A DNA stretch of 64,000 bases from CBDCWO01 sp965223405 (GTDB lineage Bacteria > Bacteroidota > Bacteroidia > Chitinophagales > Saprospiraceae). The stretch spans positions 6,696,001 to 6,760,000 of the forward strand of contig CBDCWO010000006.1 of the NCBI GenBank assembly GCA_965223405.1. The letters are read 5' to 3'. Shown here piece by piece: positions 53,120-63,747 of the stretch. The position numbers were made by a program, and so were the translations under genes. Each line of letters starts with the position of its first letter. The stretch's first letter is position 1. A model generated the notes under the pieces. It was not told the origin of the DNA and did not search any database. It saw only the letters and a list, made by a program, of their open reading frames with translations.

Positions 53120-54274
53120 ATGTATCGTATTCATTGGTTTTGTTCATATATTTTACTTTTCACTATATATTCCTGTTTATCTGAATCAAATAATTTTGGA
53201 GACAATACTGGTCAGAAAATTAAAATCAACATTAATGATACGGTTTCATTTATTAAACCTTCCAACTTCTTTTTTCTCAAACTAGAGTCTACCCAAGAGG
53301 CTTTGATTGAGCATATTGAATTTATTAAAAAAGAAGATGATAAAATTTGGATATTAGATGACAAACGAAATTCAATTATTTCATTTTCACAAGAGGGAGA
53401 GTTTTTTTCGCGAATAGATCGCAAGGGTAAAGGATATGGTGAGTACTTACAAATATCAGATTTTGACATATTTAATCAATATTTATATGTTCTTGATGTA
53501 ATTCAGCAGAAGCTAATGCTATTTGATTTAAATGGTAACTTTCTTTATGAAAAACCTTGTCCTGAAAATAAACGATTTGCATCTATTGAAGTGATCAATC
53601 CCAATAAGTTCATCTTGCAATCTTCGAATTATCGAATGCCGGGGAATGACTATATAAATCTTACCGATAGCAGTTTTAATATCCTTAATAGTGCTGTTAA
53701 GATCAACCAGTTTGGAATACAAAATGATTTAAGATCTAATGGCATTTCTACTTCTTCAGAAATGAATAAATATTTTTTCACATATGGTGCCGGTCCTATT
53801 TATTTAATTAATACAATTGATCATACAATAACTCCTTTAATTTATCCAGATTATGGGAAATTGACTTACAGTGAAAATGAAGTTAATCTACTTTCAGGTA
53901 TGGAAGCAGGACAACTTTTTTTTGATAACAAGAGAGTAAGGAGCCTATTATTCTATGAATTGCAAAATAAGTATATTATAAAATTTCATTATTACCCATT
54001 TACTCCTAGGGGCAATTTAGTTATATATGATAAAAGCACTCATGAAATAGTAAATACTTTTGGTTTATATATTGATGATCATGTATATCAACTCAATAGA
54101 AAATTTTCGAAAATCGATAACAAATTTCTTGCAATACCTATCGAATCTACTGAGGCAACATTAGTTGATCTGCATACTTATGATAAAGGACCAACATATG
54201 GTATGTCTACTGATATCAAATCTTTTTCTCACCGGACTATCGACAATCCGACGCTATTGTTTTTTTCACCATAA
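53120..54274 (+). CDS. 6-bladed beta-propeller lipoprotein D
   Basis: A 384-residue lipoprotein with a signal ending in FTIYSC near residue 19. It has the family signature IDRKGKGYGEYLQISDFDIF near residue 110 and blade-like repeats such as YVLDVIQQKLMLFDLNGNF. It is homologous to proteins A-C. It lies 92 bp after peptide 4, with the hairpin between, and 18 bp before a membrane-anchored CxxC protein, so those two genes are cotranscribed. An outer-membrane or periplasmic role with the peptide is inferred. Confidence 0.78.
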   Translation: MYRIHWFCSYILLFTIYSCLSESNNFGDNTGQKIKININDTVSFIKPSNFFFLKLESTQEALIEHIEFIKKEDDKIWILDDKRNSIISFSQEGEFFSRIDRKGKGYGEYLQISDFDIFNQYLYVLDVIQQKLMLFDLNGNFLYEKPCPENKRFASIEVINPNKFILQSSNYRMPGNDYINLTDSSFNILNSAVKINQFGIQNDLRSNGISTSSEMNKYFFTYGAGPIYLINTIDHTITPLIYPDYGKLTYSENEVNLLSGMEAGQLFFDNKRVRSLLFYELQNKYIIKFHYYPFTPRGNLVIYDKSTHEIVNTFGLYIDDHVYQLNRKFSKIDNKFLAIPIESTEATLVDLHTYDKGPTYGMSTDIKSFSHRTIDNPTLLFFSP

Positions 54275-54292
54275 TCAATAGGTTATTCTCTT

Positions 54293-54865
54293 ATGAAAAA
54301 GTGGGACATCATCTGGATTATCAGTTTTGGGCTTTTGCTTCTCATTTGTGTGAAAAGTTATCACTCACACCAATATCTCCAATCTGTAATGCTTGAAAAT
54401 TCTTCTCAACTAGAACAAATTCAAAATTATTATGAACGTCTGGCCGTGAATAGGTCTAAATTAGCCTATTTATATGTGGGTGATCTGCAACTTCGAGACA
54501 CCATTTCAGTCTCGAACATGGATATTTCTCCACCCAATTTATTTTTTTATTATCGGGACCAGAACTGTGAAGATTGTGTAGTCAATGCCAGTAATTTTAT
54601 CAATGCATTACCTGATTCGCTAAGGAAATTGGTAAATGTACTTTACGAAACAGATAATCCGCGAAAATATGTACTTAGCACTTCGATCTTCAATTGTCCT
54701 AAGTTCTACACGACAGCATCTGGCAGGTTCCAAACTGCCGCCAATGACGCATTCTTTTTCCGAGTAAATCCAAATGGTCAAATCATTGATGTGTTTTATC
54801 CTTCGCGATTCAACCAGGAACTAATTGGAAATTATTTACAAGCCATATTCATTAATAGCATATAG
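54293..54865 (+). CDS. Membrane-anchored thioredoxin-like CxxC protein
   Basis: 190 residues with one N-terminal membrane helix (about 5-21), a short helical linker, then a thioredoxin-like part. LFFYYRDQNCEDCVVNASNF carries a CxxC at residues 92-95 after a strand, as in TlpA/alkyl-hydroperoxide-like folds, and the C-terminal FFFRVNPNGQIIDVFYPS resembles the usual beta-hairpin. It probably faces the periplasm. Next to an 8-Cys peptide it could form or reduce the peptide's disulfides; this is inference. No full thioredoxin signature WCxxC is present, so the assignment is moderate. Confidence 0.6.
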   Translation: MKKWDIIWIISFGLLLLICVKSYHSHQYLQSVMLENSSQLEQIQNYYERLAVNRSKLAYLYVGDLQLRDTISVSNMDISPPNLFFYYRDQNCEDCVVNASNFINALPDSLRKLVNVLYETDNPRKYVLSTSIFNCPKFYTTASGRFQTAANDAFFFRVNPNGQIIDVFYPSRFNQELIGNYLQAIFINSI

Positions 54866-54951
54866 AGGTCATCCATTGCTCGTAAAACTAATAAATTATC
54901 CATGGAGGGCAATACCAGGTACTGTCTATTAGGGAGGGACGCAAGATGAGA

Positions 54952-57354
54952 TTAGCGTTTTATTGCATAAGAGAACTGCGCCAACGTCAGTCCATCTCCT
55001 CCGTCACTTGGATCCGGATGATACACTTTTTCTACTGAAGGATACTCTTTAAGTTTTTCAATGACCAATTTCCTCAAAGCTCCACTCCCTTTGCCGTGTA
55101 GAATCTTAATCATTCGTACGTTGGCAATCATGGCTTTGTCGATAAAGTTCTCTACCACACGTACCGCTTCTTCCGCCTTTAACCCTCGAATATCCAGTTG
55201 AGAATTGAAATCGAAGGGAGATTGCTTCAGTCGAGTAGCCACGCTTTTACCGGGCCGGATAGGCAGAGGTTCTCTGGCATGTAGCAGTTCTTTCACAGGT
55301 ACCGTAACCCGGATATCACCAACTTCCAACACCGCATTACGACGATCAAAGCTTATCACTTTACCGATCCAATCACTTTTTTTGTGCTTGACAAAATCGT
55401 TGATCTCGATCGGTTTTTTAGGATGGCTATTTTCTTCATAGACAAAGTGGTCCAATTCTTTAACCTCCTTTTTCAAATTTTCCTGTTTGACCTCCAGTTC
55501 TTTTAATTTTTCTTGAGCTTTTGCAAGATTTTTCTCTTGCCTTAATTCATGAATAAGAGATTCGATTTGCTTACGATCCTGATAGATATCAGTTTGTGCC
55601 TTTTGTTTTATCTCCAATTTCAACTTTTTCCTTTTTACTTCCAGATCCAAATTCATCCGGTCGTAATTGCGTATTAGTTGCTCTAATTTGGAGGCTTTTT
55701 CCCGATTGGTTCTTAATTTTTTACTCAGTTGCTCCTTTTCGGTCTCAAGCTCATTAAGCAAACGGTCTACATGATATACTTGTTTGCCCATATGAGCTTT
55801 TGCATCTTTGAGCATCTTACCGGGTAATCCGCATTTTTGGGCTATCTCGAGGGCAAAAGAACTTCCCGGTTTTCCAACTCTTAAGACAAACATCGGTTTC
55901 ATAGATTGTTGATCAAACAACATCGCTCCATTGACCACATGGGGGAGCTTGTTGGCTAACATTTTCAAATTGCCGTAGTGGGTAGTAATTACCCCAAACA
56001 CTTTAAGTTGATCAAATCGCTTCATAATCGAAGCGGCGATTGCACCACCTATTTCCGGATCTGTTCCCGAGCCAAATTCATCAATCAAGATAAGTGTTTT
56101 TTCATTTGCTATTTGAAGGATCGCATTCATTAGTTTGAGTCGAGAACTATAGGTGCTCAGGTCATCCTCAATCGACTGTTGATCTCCTATGTCTACACAT
56201 ATTCGGTCAAAAAGTCCAAATTCAGAATCCTCATGGACCGGTACCGGCAGACCCCATTGGATCATATATTGAAGTAATCCAATAGTCTTTAGTGCTACAG
56301 ATTTTCCACCTGCATTAGGACCACTCAACAATAGTATTCGATAATTACCCTTCAATCTAACGTCTAAAGGAATTGTACTTTCACCGGATTCCTTATTTTT
56401 CAACCATAAAAGCGGGTGATAAGCCCGTCGAATATTAATTCCCGGTTTATCACCAATTTTTGGTAATACTCCATTGATCAATTCACCAAACAAGACCCGG
56501 GCTCTCAGCTGATCAAAACTGATCAATACTTGCTGATATTCAGCTAGATCGGATCGCGAATTTCTACACCTTGCAGAAATCTCCTTCAGAATCCGATATA
56601 CCTCCTTTTTTCGTTCAGAATGTAAGTCGATTATTTGATTATTGATGATGATTATTTCTTCAGGTTCGATGTAAGAGGTTTTACCGGTAGCCGAATCATC
56701 ATGAATAATTCCTTTAACCTTTCGCTTATGTTCCGAAGAAATTGAAAACACCCGGCGTCCATTTCTTACACTTTCCCCTTGTTCACTCAACCATCTATTT
56801 TTGCGATACGAACCAATCAGTCTTTGAAACGTTTGGTCCAATTTCCTTTCTTCTTTTAGTATTGACTTGGAGATTCGGACCAATTCCGGGGATGCATTAT
56901 TTCGAATGGCGCCACGCTCATCCATGATGTGATCTATCTCAATGTATAATTGTGAGTTGTACGTAGTATTCAGCCAAATCTGTGACAAAGAGGGATATTT
57001 TACACTTAGGTTATCTCCAAAATATTGAGCTAACTGTTCCATCCATCCCAATTGGCCTTTAATTCCGAATAGTTGCTCTTCGGTCAATGGCGCATTTTCA
57101 ATTTTCAATCTCTCAAGAGAAAGGTCGATGCTCTGAAAAGGACCTATTGGAATAGATTCATCTTCTATTCTGCTTTGCATGAATTCACCCAAGAGGGATA
57201 TATCTTCCTCGATTTGTGCTCTTTTTACCATTGGCTTGCGTTCTAAAAGAACTTGTCGAGCCATTTCAGTAAGGCAAAAGCCGCACACTTTATCGAGAAT
57301 TTTGTCAAATTCTATTTTCTCAATGAATTGATCGGGAATTCCAAAATTTTTCAT
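54952..57354 (-). CDS. mutS2: Endonuclease MutS2 with Smr domain
   Basis: 800 residues in normal family order: a DNA-clamp core, the ATPase domain with Walker A SGPNAGGKSVALKT near residue 345 and ILIDEFGSGTDPEIGG, a long coiled coil (about 510-640), and a C-terminal Smr nuclease domain (LDIRGLKAEEAV and ILHGKGSGALRKLV, residues about 720-780). MutS2 suppresses homologous recombination or rescues collided ribosomes, depending on the species. It lacks the MutS mismatch-recognition domain. It is convergent with the CxxC protein gene and divergent from aroC. Confidence 0.96.
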   Translation of the reverse strand: MKNFGIPDQFIEKIEFDKILDKVCGFCLTEMARQVLLERKPMVKRAQIEEDISLLGEFMQSRIEDESIPIGPFQSIDLSLERLKIENAPLTEEQLFGIKGQLGWMEQLAQYFGDNLSVKYPSLSQIWLNTTYNSQLYIEIDHIMDERGAIRNNASPELVRISKSILKEERKLDQTFQRLIGSYRKNRWLSEQGESVRNGRRVFSISSEHKRKVKGIIHDDSATGKTSYIEPEEIIIINNQIIDLHSERKKEVYRILKEISARCRNSRSDLAEYQQVLISFDQLRARVLFGELINGVLPKIGDKPGINIRRAYHPLLWLKNKESGESTIPLDVRLKGNYRILLLSGPNAGGKSVALKTIGLLQYMIQWGLPVPVHEDSEFGLFDRICVDIGDQQSIEDDLSTYSSRLKLMNAILQIANEKTLILIDEFGSGTDPEIGGAIAASIMKRFDQLKVFGVITTHYGNLKMLANKLPHVVNGAMLFDQQSMKPMFVLRVGKPGSSFALEIAQKCGLPGKMLKDAKAHMGKQVYHVDRLLNELETEKEQLSKKLRTNREKASKLEQLIRNYDRMNLDLEVKRKKLKLEIKQKAQTDIYQDRKQIESLIHELRQEKNLAKAQEKLKELEVKQENLKKEVKELDHFVYEENSHPKKPIEINDFVKHKKSDWIGKVISFDRRNAVLEVGDIRVTVPVKELLHAREPLPIRPGKSVATRLKQSPFDFNSQLDIRGLKAEEAVRVVENFIDKAMIANVRMIKILHGKGSGALRKLVIEKLKEYPSVEKVYHPDPSDGGDGLTLAQFSYAIKR

Positions 57355-57469
57355 GAAACAAATTTTGCAACAGATTCACAATATATAAATTAACCGCATA
57401 CCGAGATGTTCACTTCAAGTGAATAAATAGATTGCCGTATTTAAGAATAAAAAGCTAACTATGATTCAT

Positions 57470-57477
57470 TACCTTTG
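57470..57477 (+). promoter_or_regulatory. TAnnTTTG promoter box of aroC
   Basis: TACCTTTG matches the Bacteroidota -7 consensus and lies 17 bp before the aroC ATG, which implies a very short untranslated leader. No clear -33 element was found. Confidence 0.45.
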
Positions 57478-57494
57478 AAAAAATTATTGGTTAC

Positions 57495-58583
57495 ATGTCA
57501 GGAAATACTTTTGGGAAAATATTTAAAGTAACCACTTTTGGTGAATCTCATGGCCCGGCGATAGGCCTGATCATAGATGGTTGTCCTGCTGGATTTCCTG
57601 TAGATCTGGACAATATCAATCATGAGATGGCTCGTAGAAGACCAGGGCAATCATCCATAGTAACGCAGCGATCAGAGCCCGATCATGTCGAGATATTATC
57701 CGGAATTTTCGAGGGTAAAACCACTGGCACCCCCATTGGTATGATCATAAAGAATCAAGATGCCAAATCTAAGGACTATGATCATATAAAAGAGAAGTTC
57801 AGACCCTCACATGCCGATTACACCTATCATGCTAAGTATGGAATAAGAGATTATCGTGGGGGTGGAAGATCATCAGCACGAGAGACTGCAGCCCGGGTTG
57901 CAGCCGGTGCTTTGGCCAAGCAATATTTGGCATCGATGGATATCAAGGTCCAAGCGTACGTAAGTCAATTAGGATCCATTACCTTAGATATCCCATTGCA
58001 TGAGTTGGATCTTTATTTAACGGAAACAAATCCGGTAAGATGTCCTGATCCGGATACGGCGAATAAAATGGAGAAGCTTATCCGACAAATCAGGAAAGAT
58101 GGAGACACGATCGGAGGAGTGGTAAAGGCTGTCATTACCGGATGTCCTGCCGGTTTGGGAGAACCTGCGTTTGAAAAGCTCCATGCGGTACTTGGTCAGG
58201 CGATGCTTTCTATCAATGCGTGTAAGGGTTTTGATTACGGTTCGGGTTTTGACGGGGTCTCAATGCGCGGAAGCGAGCACAACGACCTATTCAAAAAAGA
58301 AGGTAATGAGGTAGTTACTCACACCAACTACAGCGGGGGAATTCAAGGTGGCATCAGCAATGGAATGGATATTTATTTTCGGTGTGCATTTAAACCAGTG
58401 GCAACGATTGTAGCCCAACAAGAATCCATTGACAAAAACGGAAATCCGACTCAGGTTTCCGGAAAGGGAAGACATGATCCCTGTGTGGTACCCCGCGCGG
58501 TTCCGATTGTTGAAGCTATGGCTGCTTTGGTCATAATGGATTTTCTTTTAATACAGCGTTCCGGGAAATGGAGTATTGAGTAG
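57495..58583 (+). CDS. aroC: Chorismate synthase
   Basis: A 362-residue enzyme that converts 5-enolpyruvylshikimate-3-phosphate to chorismate using reduced FMN, the last step of the shikimate pathway. Signatures: FGESHGPAIGLIIDGCPAG at the N-terminus, MARRRPGQSS, SHADYTYHAKYGIRDYRGGG, and GRHDPCVVPRAVPIVEAMAA near the C-terminus. The length is normal. The last residues (GKWSIE) and the stop fall where a GAGTATTGAGTAGT repeat begins. The gene stands alone and diverges from mutS2. Confidence 0.97.
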   Translation: MSGNTFGKIFKVTTFGESHGPAIGLIIDGCPAGFPVDLDNINHEMARRRPGQSSIVTQRSEPDHVEILSGIFEGKTTGTPIGMIIKNQDAKSKDYDHIKEKFRPSHADYTYHAKYGIRDYRGGGRSSARETAARVAAGALAKQYLASMDIKVQAYVSQLGSITLDIPLHELDLYLTETNPVRCPDPDTANKMEKLIRQIRKDGDTIGGVVKAVITGCPAGLGEPAFEKLHAVLGQAMLSINACKGFDYGSGFDGVSMRGSEHNDLFKKEGNEVVTHTNYSGGIQGGISNGMDIYFRCAFKPVATIVAQQESIDKNGNPTQVSGKGRHDPCVVPRAVPIVEAMAALVIMDFLLIQRSGKWSIE

Positions 58584-58665
58584 TGAGTAGTGAGTATAGA
58601 GTATTGAGACTGTGTGGGAGTGAGTGTGGGTGTGGGTGTGAGTTGGGTGTGAGTGTGGGTGTGAT
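58571..58665 (+). repeat. Low-complexity repeat at the 3' end of aroC
   Basis: Units of GAGTATTGAGTAGT-like sequence followed by GTGTGGGTGTGAGT-like units. The array starts inside the aroC stop region. It recalls the heptamer arrays at the ends of both lepB copies and S9 peptidase 2, the last of which is also followed by GTGTGGGTGTGA. Confidence 0.7.
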
Positions 58666-58771
58666 GAGAAGATAGAGCTCAGTCAACAGAGATCACAAAT
58701 GAGATATCAGTCGACCCAAAGCAAAGTCATTTGTGGATTTGGTAATTGAACACATGGTTTTCTGCTAAAAA

Positions 58772-61700
58772 TTACCGGTTAGAAGAAACATCCTTAGTTT
58801 CCGGGTTCAAATCCATTTCTTTTTGTTTGGTTATGCGGTCAAATTCCTTCCTAAAAATCAATCCGAGGCCAAATTTGGTCTTACGACCTTCAATAGATTC
58901 TTCCGGTCTTTGATAAAAACGGACTTTTAATCGTCTATCCTCGGTCAAAAAATATTCAATATTTAAGTCACTTGTCACATAAGATCCTTGTTGCAGGGGA
59001 GAATTATTGACCACATTAGCTCCTACTCCGACTGCCAGGCGATCGTCAAAGAGGCGATTATTAAACTTGAGGTTAATTTCGCTACCGGCGGTTGCCAAAT
59101 TATCAGGGCTGGCCGATAATTCCGGATAAAGATTCCAACCAAAATCAAAATCTATCCCGGATATAAAGCCATAATCTGCAACCGCTTCCGAAATTAAGTC
59201 TGTAACCCATAACGAAAGTTGGTTGGATAAAAACTGGCTTATGGTATTGGCTCCGGAATTACTAATAAACTGATTGCTCAGAGCAGTTGTATTGGTAGGA
59301 ATAAAAGTTCCTGAAACAATCAGGCCTAAAACCTGTTGATTGAGTGCATTTGGATCAGATTTTAAAAGCGAAAGCTTATTCTCTGCATAGTTCTTTAATT
59401 CTCCTGTCAACTGTGGGAAGGAAATATCAAAAGCAATATCAGGGCTTAACAAATCGCCGGTAAGGTCCATGCTAAGCCGTACCGGAGTTCGCACATTTAC
59501 ACTGTTTTGAACTTGATTCCGGTACTCTTCCAGAAAGCTGGCCAGTGATGCGCTCAACCCTTTGTACTCGGCGGAGACATTGATTTCAGCATTGTAAGGA
59601 TCTCCGGACCAACGGATAGTCCCTCCTTTTTTCAGTTCGAAGGGTTTATAAATTACATTCAACAGAGTAAACAAATAATCTCCCTGTACGATCTCATACA
59701 ATCCTCGCATCTCAAGATTTCCTGTCCGGGCCGCTTCAATGGTTATGTCTCCCCGGCCGGAAGCTTTAAGGATATCACCGGAAAATTCATCAAAAATGAT
59801 ACTTATCTCCGCATCGGGTGTAATCCTTAGGTCCATCTTAACATCCAGTCCATTTTGATTGACATCAGGGGATACCAACCTGTTTTTTCCGGTAGAATCA
59901 AATGTGGTAAACGTTATAAAGTCATCAATGGAGGTGTTGGTACTGGTATTAATTGGAATAGCCAATTTGCTTCCGGAGGAGGTCTGAGCGTCCACCAGAA
60001 TATCAATCCGTTTAAATGGTCCTGAAAAATTACAATTGACTCTTCCTATTCCAAAACCGTAATAGATGTTATTATCCCGCTTGGTGGTATTTAGTGCGAT
60101 TAACTTAGGAGATGCAATACCAACATTGAGACGAAAATTTTTGAAATAGTCATGGTATATACCCCCGGTTATATTCGCTCTGTTACCTTGAAAGTCAGTG
60201 ATTTTTACTTTGCTGAAATCAAATATGTTATTTCTAATATCAATATCCTGATCATGAAAATAATAGGATGTCCCGAGGTACGAAACCGTAGTTTTACCGT
60301 TCATCACTTTCATCTTTCCATTCAAGGCAAGATTATCCATCGGTCCAAATAAGGTAGCGGACCCTGAGAGCTCACCTTCTGTTTCCTTGACACCAGGACT
60401 TAGAAAATACTCTGCGATAGATACAGGATAGCGCAGTAATTCAAAAGTTAGATCCAATTCTGTTTGATTTCGAAAATTATCTTTAGGATAAACAAAACCA
60501 TTACCTGTCAACCGGCTAAAGTCGTTTTCAATTTTGATGGAAGCAGCCATAGGATTGGCTTTATCATCTCTGCCTAATGAGGCCATTAATTCTCCAAAGT
60601 CATCTTCATTGATGTACAGGTGGTCGCACAATATTTTAACATTTAGTTCTTTAAGTCCGATCAATTTCTCTGTTGAAAACTGGATATCTGCTGCTCCACT
60701 AAAATTTAACCTTTCATAATTCCAAATAGAGTCTATCCAACCTAATTCAAAATTATCAAGTGTTGCTTTCAAACCTTGTTCATTATATTCTTCCAAGGTA
60801 ATCAGCTCTCTCTGGTGACGTAAATTGAAGTCTTGAAATATGAAACGATTCTTATTGATAAACAATTGGTTGTCCGGATGAATAATCCATTGGTTTCCAA
60901 ATAGAAATAAATCAGAGGGGTTGACCCTAAACAAAAATCCCGTATCAATGATTTCCACTTGTCCATCCAAATCAATCGAATTGAATAAGGTTAAGAAATC
61001 GGAACTGGCCAGATTAAAATCAATCAATTTATCCTGAATTATTCCAGAGAGTTGAATTTGCTGCAAAGGGATCTTGGCATTTAAATCGGATTCTCCCAGG
61101 TTAATATCAAATTTTGAAATCTTCTTTTCGCCGGACCATTCTACTTTAATATCATTAAATACCGAGTTGTCGTATTGAACATTAGGAATAACTGCTACGG
61201 AATTAAAATATTCCAATTGACTGTCAAAAGAAGCATTAATAGAGGCATTCGTTAGATTATTAACCGGAATTCCAAACAAATGCAACCAATCTTTTGAATC
61301 CGCTACGTTTGCATTAAAAGTAAAGTTTGAGGCTTGTGCTTGGCTTACAGATATGGTATCCCAATTCAGTTCTGCACCAATTTCCGGGTAGTTTTTCGCA
61401 AAAGTAGCCTTCAATAATGGCAACAGAGTAGTTAGTTCATATTTCCCCTTTAAATTAGCGTTTGCCAGGTCAGAAGATACCACAATCTCCCTGGTCTTAT
61501 CATTTTGCTCAGCGGCCGAAAAGTCTACATTCTGAATGGAATAGAAATTGGAATTTATCTCTTCTACCAACAAATTACGCAGACTCCCATGACCTACAAA
61601 GCGGTTTAAGTCAATATCGTCGATGTTCAATCCAACCTGACCGGAGAAAACCAAATCCTTATCAGTTAGGTTCAAATACTTGGTTGCCATCTTTTCAATA

Positions 61701-63643
61701 TTGGCTTGAAAGTCAAGGTTCGGAATATCTGATGAAAAGTCGACGATACCCTTGAACGATAAATCAATATTTTGATCTGCTATTGAAAAATCACCATCAA
61801 ACAGATTGCGTTGCACACGTCCATTTAAGACGGCATTCTGATAGGTGTATTCCATAAAACTTAAGGTTTCAATATTCGCATTGACATCCACGTCCAGGGT
61901 CTCTTTACTTAACCCGCGACCATTTTTAACCTCCGCAGACATCGTAATGGTCTTCAAACTTGGGTTTTCCAGCCATTTACCTAAGTCAAAATCAATTAAT
62001 TTCATCAACCCGGAATATTCTGCCAGATCGGAACCGGAGACCGCATTAAGACGCATATCTACTTCAGCTCTTCCTAAGTTGGTATTCAAATTCCCATAGG
62101 CAACAAAGTCCTGAAGATACCCATCAAATCGCCCTTCAAAGGCCAGCGCTCCCAATTTGTTAAATTCATTTGAAAAATTGATATCCGGAAATAAAAGTCG
62201 AATCGAACTCATCGTGCTTTGCAACTCAGATATCTCAATGTTCAACAAGGTTTCATTGGGATAGGTCAAATCTCTTGATCCAAAATTACCGCTTAGAAAT
62301 AACTGGTTTCCAATCTTTACCCGTAGGTCATCGGCAATCAATCGATTAATCCTACCGTGAATATGGCCGGAGAGAATGATGTCTTTTTGAAAATTGTCTT
62401 TAAAAAATTTCTTTTGCGAAAGTCCTGAAGCCAACAAAGTTATATCTTTAATGGCAATCTTCGCATTGTCAAACTTCCCATTTATCCGAATACGGTTAAC
62501 AAAATCCAACCAATCGGAATACTCATTGTATTGTAATTCCAGTGAATCTTCAAATGTAGTGTGATCCGTCAATAGGGTGAACCCTGGAAGCAATACGTGA
62601 TTTGAAGTCACTTCCACATCGTTACAGGCCAAATGTCTGATGCTAAATCCATCCGTAGTTTCAGCACTTAATTTTTCCAGGTTTCCGCTGAAATCCAATC
62701 TTTGCAATCCGACTTTGTGGGCTTTGAAATTGATGTGATGAATATCTAAATTCCGATAATCCAATCCACTCCATTGAGCTGCCGGAAAACGTTCATCTGT
62801 TGCGAGAAAATGTCCGTTTACCAATATCACCTCATCTGCCAAAAACCTCATTGGTTCACTAGTTTGGAAATTCGTATCTATTCCAAAATCGGCAAACTCA
62901 TAAGTAGGTTCCTCCTCAATTTCTTGCATCCCAAAACCATATCTTGAAACATCGACAATCGGTTGTACCACTTTTATTTTATCAAATATAATTACTTGAT
63001 TTTCCAAATCGATCTCCTTAAAATCAACCTCTAAATCAGGAAATGAAAATTCCTGCCTGCTCTCATTGTATTTATTGTGAATGTTAACTTGAAGATGGGA
63101 GGCTAATACCTTCCCAATCTCAATATTGAAAGGAGCAGAGGAAATTACCGGATCGGGATTATCCACGACACCCGAATCGCGAGTAGTTAGTTCTTCCGCT
63201 GGTTGCTTTCCGATTCCACGAACCAGTTTAGTCCAGGAACTTCCTACTTCATCGATCGTAAAAGAGGTATGAGCATGATTAAGCCAGACCGTATTAATAT
63301 TTAACCTTTTTCTCAATAAGGAAAACAATCCTCTTTTCAAAGTTACTTTAAGGTTCTGAGTCCTAAACAAGGTGTCTTGATCTGGATATCTTACCAGTAC
63401 ACCATCTAAATATATATGTTGAAATATATCCAAATCCACGCGCTCCATCGAGACATCGGCATTCAACTTTTTACTTAAGTAGGTCGTAATCTTGTTTTTG
63501 GTCCAAATTTGAACGGCTGGAAATTGGAGAGCGACGGACAGCCCCACTGGCATCCCTATGGTTAAAATGATCAGAATGATTATCCCTTTTTTCCACCAGG
63601 ATAATCTTTTCATTTTAACTTTATTTACCCCTTCCTGCTCCAT
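58772..63643 (-). CDS. tamB: TamB-like translocation/assembly protein
   Basis: 1,623 residues, longer than the roughly 1,260 of E. coli TamB but usual for Bacteroidota. An N-terminal anchor helix spans about 13-36 (IIILIILTIGMPVGLSVAL). Long beta-taco/AsmA-like repeats follow through the middle. The C-terminal DUF490 region contains GRGDITIEAARTGNLEMRG, YKPFELKKGGTIRWSGDPYNAEI and the end of a beta-barrel-like tail. It bridges inner and outer membranes and takes part in lipid transport or outer-membrane protein assembly. No BamA-like tamA partner is in the window; the gene is followed on the same strand by nothing closer than the convergent aroC. Confidence 0.92.
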   Translation of the reverse strand: MEQEGVNKVKMKRLSWWKKGIIILIILTIGMPVGLSVALQFPAVQIWTKNKITTYLSKKLNADVSMERVDLDIFQHIYLDGVLVRYPDQDTLFRTQNLKVTLKRGLFSLLRKRLNINTVWLNHAHTSFTIDEVGSSWTKLVRGIGKQPAEELTTRDSGVVDNPDPVISSAPFNIEIGKVLASHLQVNIHNKYNESRQEFSFPDLEVDFKEIDLENQVIIFDKIKVVQPIVDVSRYGFGMQEIEEEPTYEFADFGIDTNFQTSEPMRFLADEVILVNGHFLATDERFPAAQWSGLDYRNLDIHHINFKAHKVGLQRLDFSGNLEKLSAETTDGFSIRHLACNDVEVTSNHVLLPGFTLLTDHTTFEDSLELQYNEYSDWLDFVNRIRINGKFDNAKIAIKDITLLASGLSQKKFFKDNFQKDIILSGHIHGRINRLIADDLRVKIGNQLFLSGNFGSRDLTYPNETLLNIEISELQSTMSSIRLLFPDINFSNEFNKLGALAFEGRFDGYLQDFVAYGNLNTNLGRAEVDMRLNAVSGSDLAEYSGLMKLIDFDLGKWLENPSLKTITMSAEVKNGRGLSKETLDVDVNANIETLSFMEYTYQNAVLNGRVQRNLFDGDFSIADQNIDLSFKGIVDFSSDIPNLDFQANIEKMATKYLNLTDKDLVFSGQVGLNIDDIDLNRFVGHGSLRNLLVEEINSNFYSIQNVDFSAAEQNDKTREIVVSSDLANANLKGKYELTTLLPLLKATFAKNYPEIGAELNWDTISVSQAQASNFTFNANVADSKDWLHLFGIPVNNLTNASINASFDSQLEYFNSVAVIPNVQYDNSVFNDIKVEWSGEKKISKFDINLGESDLNAKIPLQQIQLSGIIQDKLIDFNLASSDFLTLFNSIDLDGQVEIIDTGFLFRVNPSDLFLFGNQWIIHPDNQLFINKNRFIFQDFNLRHQRELITLEEYNEQGLKATLDNFELGWIDSIWNYERLNFSGAADIQFSTEKLIGLKELNVKILCDHLYINEDDFGELMASLGRDDKANPMAASIKIENDFSRLTGNGFVYPKDNFRNQTELDLTFELLRYPVSIAEYFLSPGVKETEGELSGSATLFGPMDNLALNGKMKVMNGKTTVSYLGTSYYFHDQDIDIRNNIFDFSKVKITDFQGNRANITGGIYHDYFKNFRLNVGIASPKLIALNTTKRDNNIYYGFGIGRVNCNFSGPFKRIDILVDAQTSSGSKLAIPINTSTNTSIDDFITFTTFDSTGKNRLVSPDVNQNGLDVKMDLRITPDAEISIIFDEFSGDILKASGRGDITIEAARTGNLEMRGLYEIVQGDYLFTLLNVIYKPFELKKGGTIRWSGDPYNAEINVSAEYKGLSASLASFLEEYRNQVQNSVNVRTPVRLSMDLTGDLLSPDIAFDISFPQLTGELKNYAENKLSLLKSDPNALNQQVLGLIVSGTFIPTNTTALSNQFISNSGANTISQFLSNQLSLWVTDLISEAVADYGFISGIDFDFGWNLYPELSASPDNLATAGSEINLKFNNRLFDDRLAVGVGANVVNNSPLQQGSYVTSDLNIEYFLTEDRRLKVRFYQRPEESIEGRKTKFGLGLIFRKEFDRITKQKEMDLNPETKDVSSNR

Positions 63644-63747
63644 ATTATAACTATGCCAACGAAATTAACCCATTTTTCATTGAGAGCAATTGTTTGTTTA
63701 ACTTATTATTAATTTTAGAATCTAGTTTCATGGTTATATGCATACCG

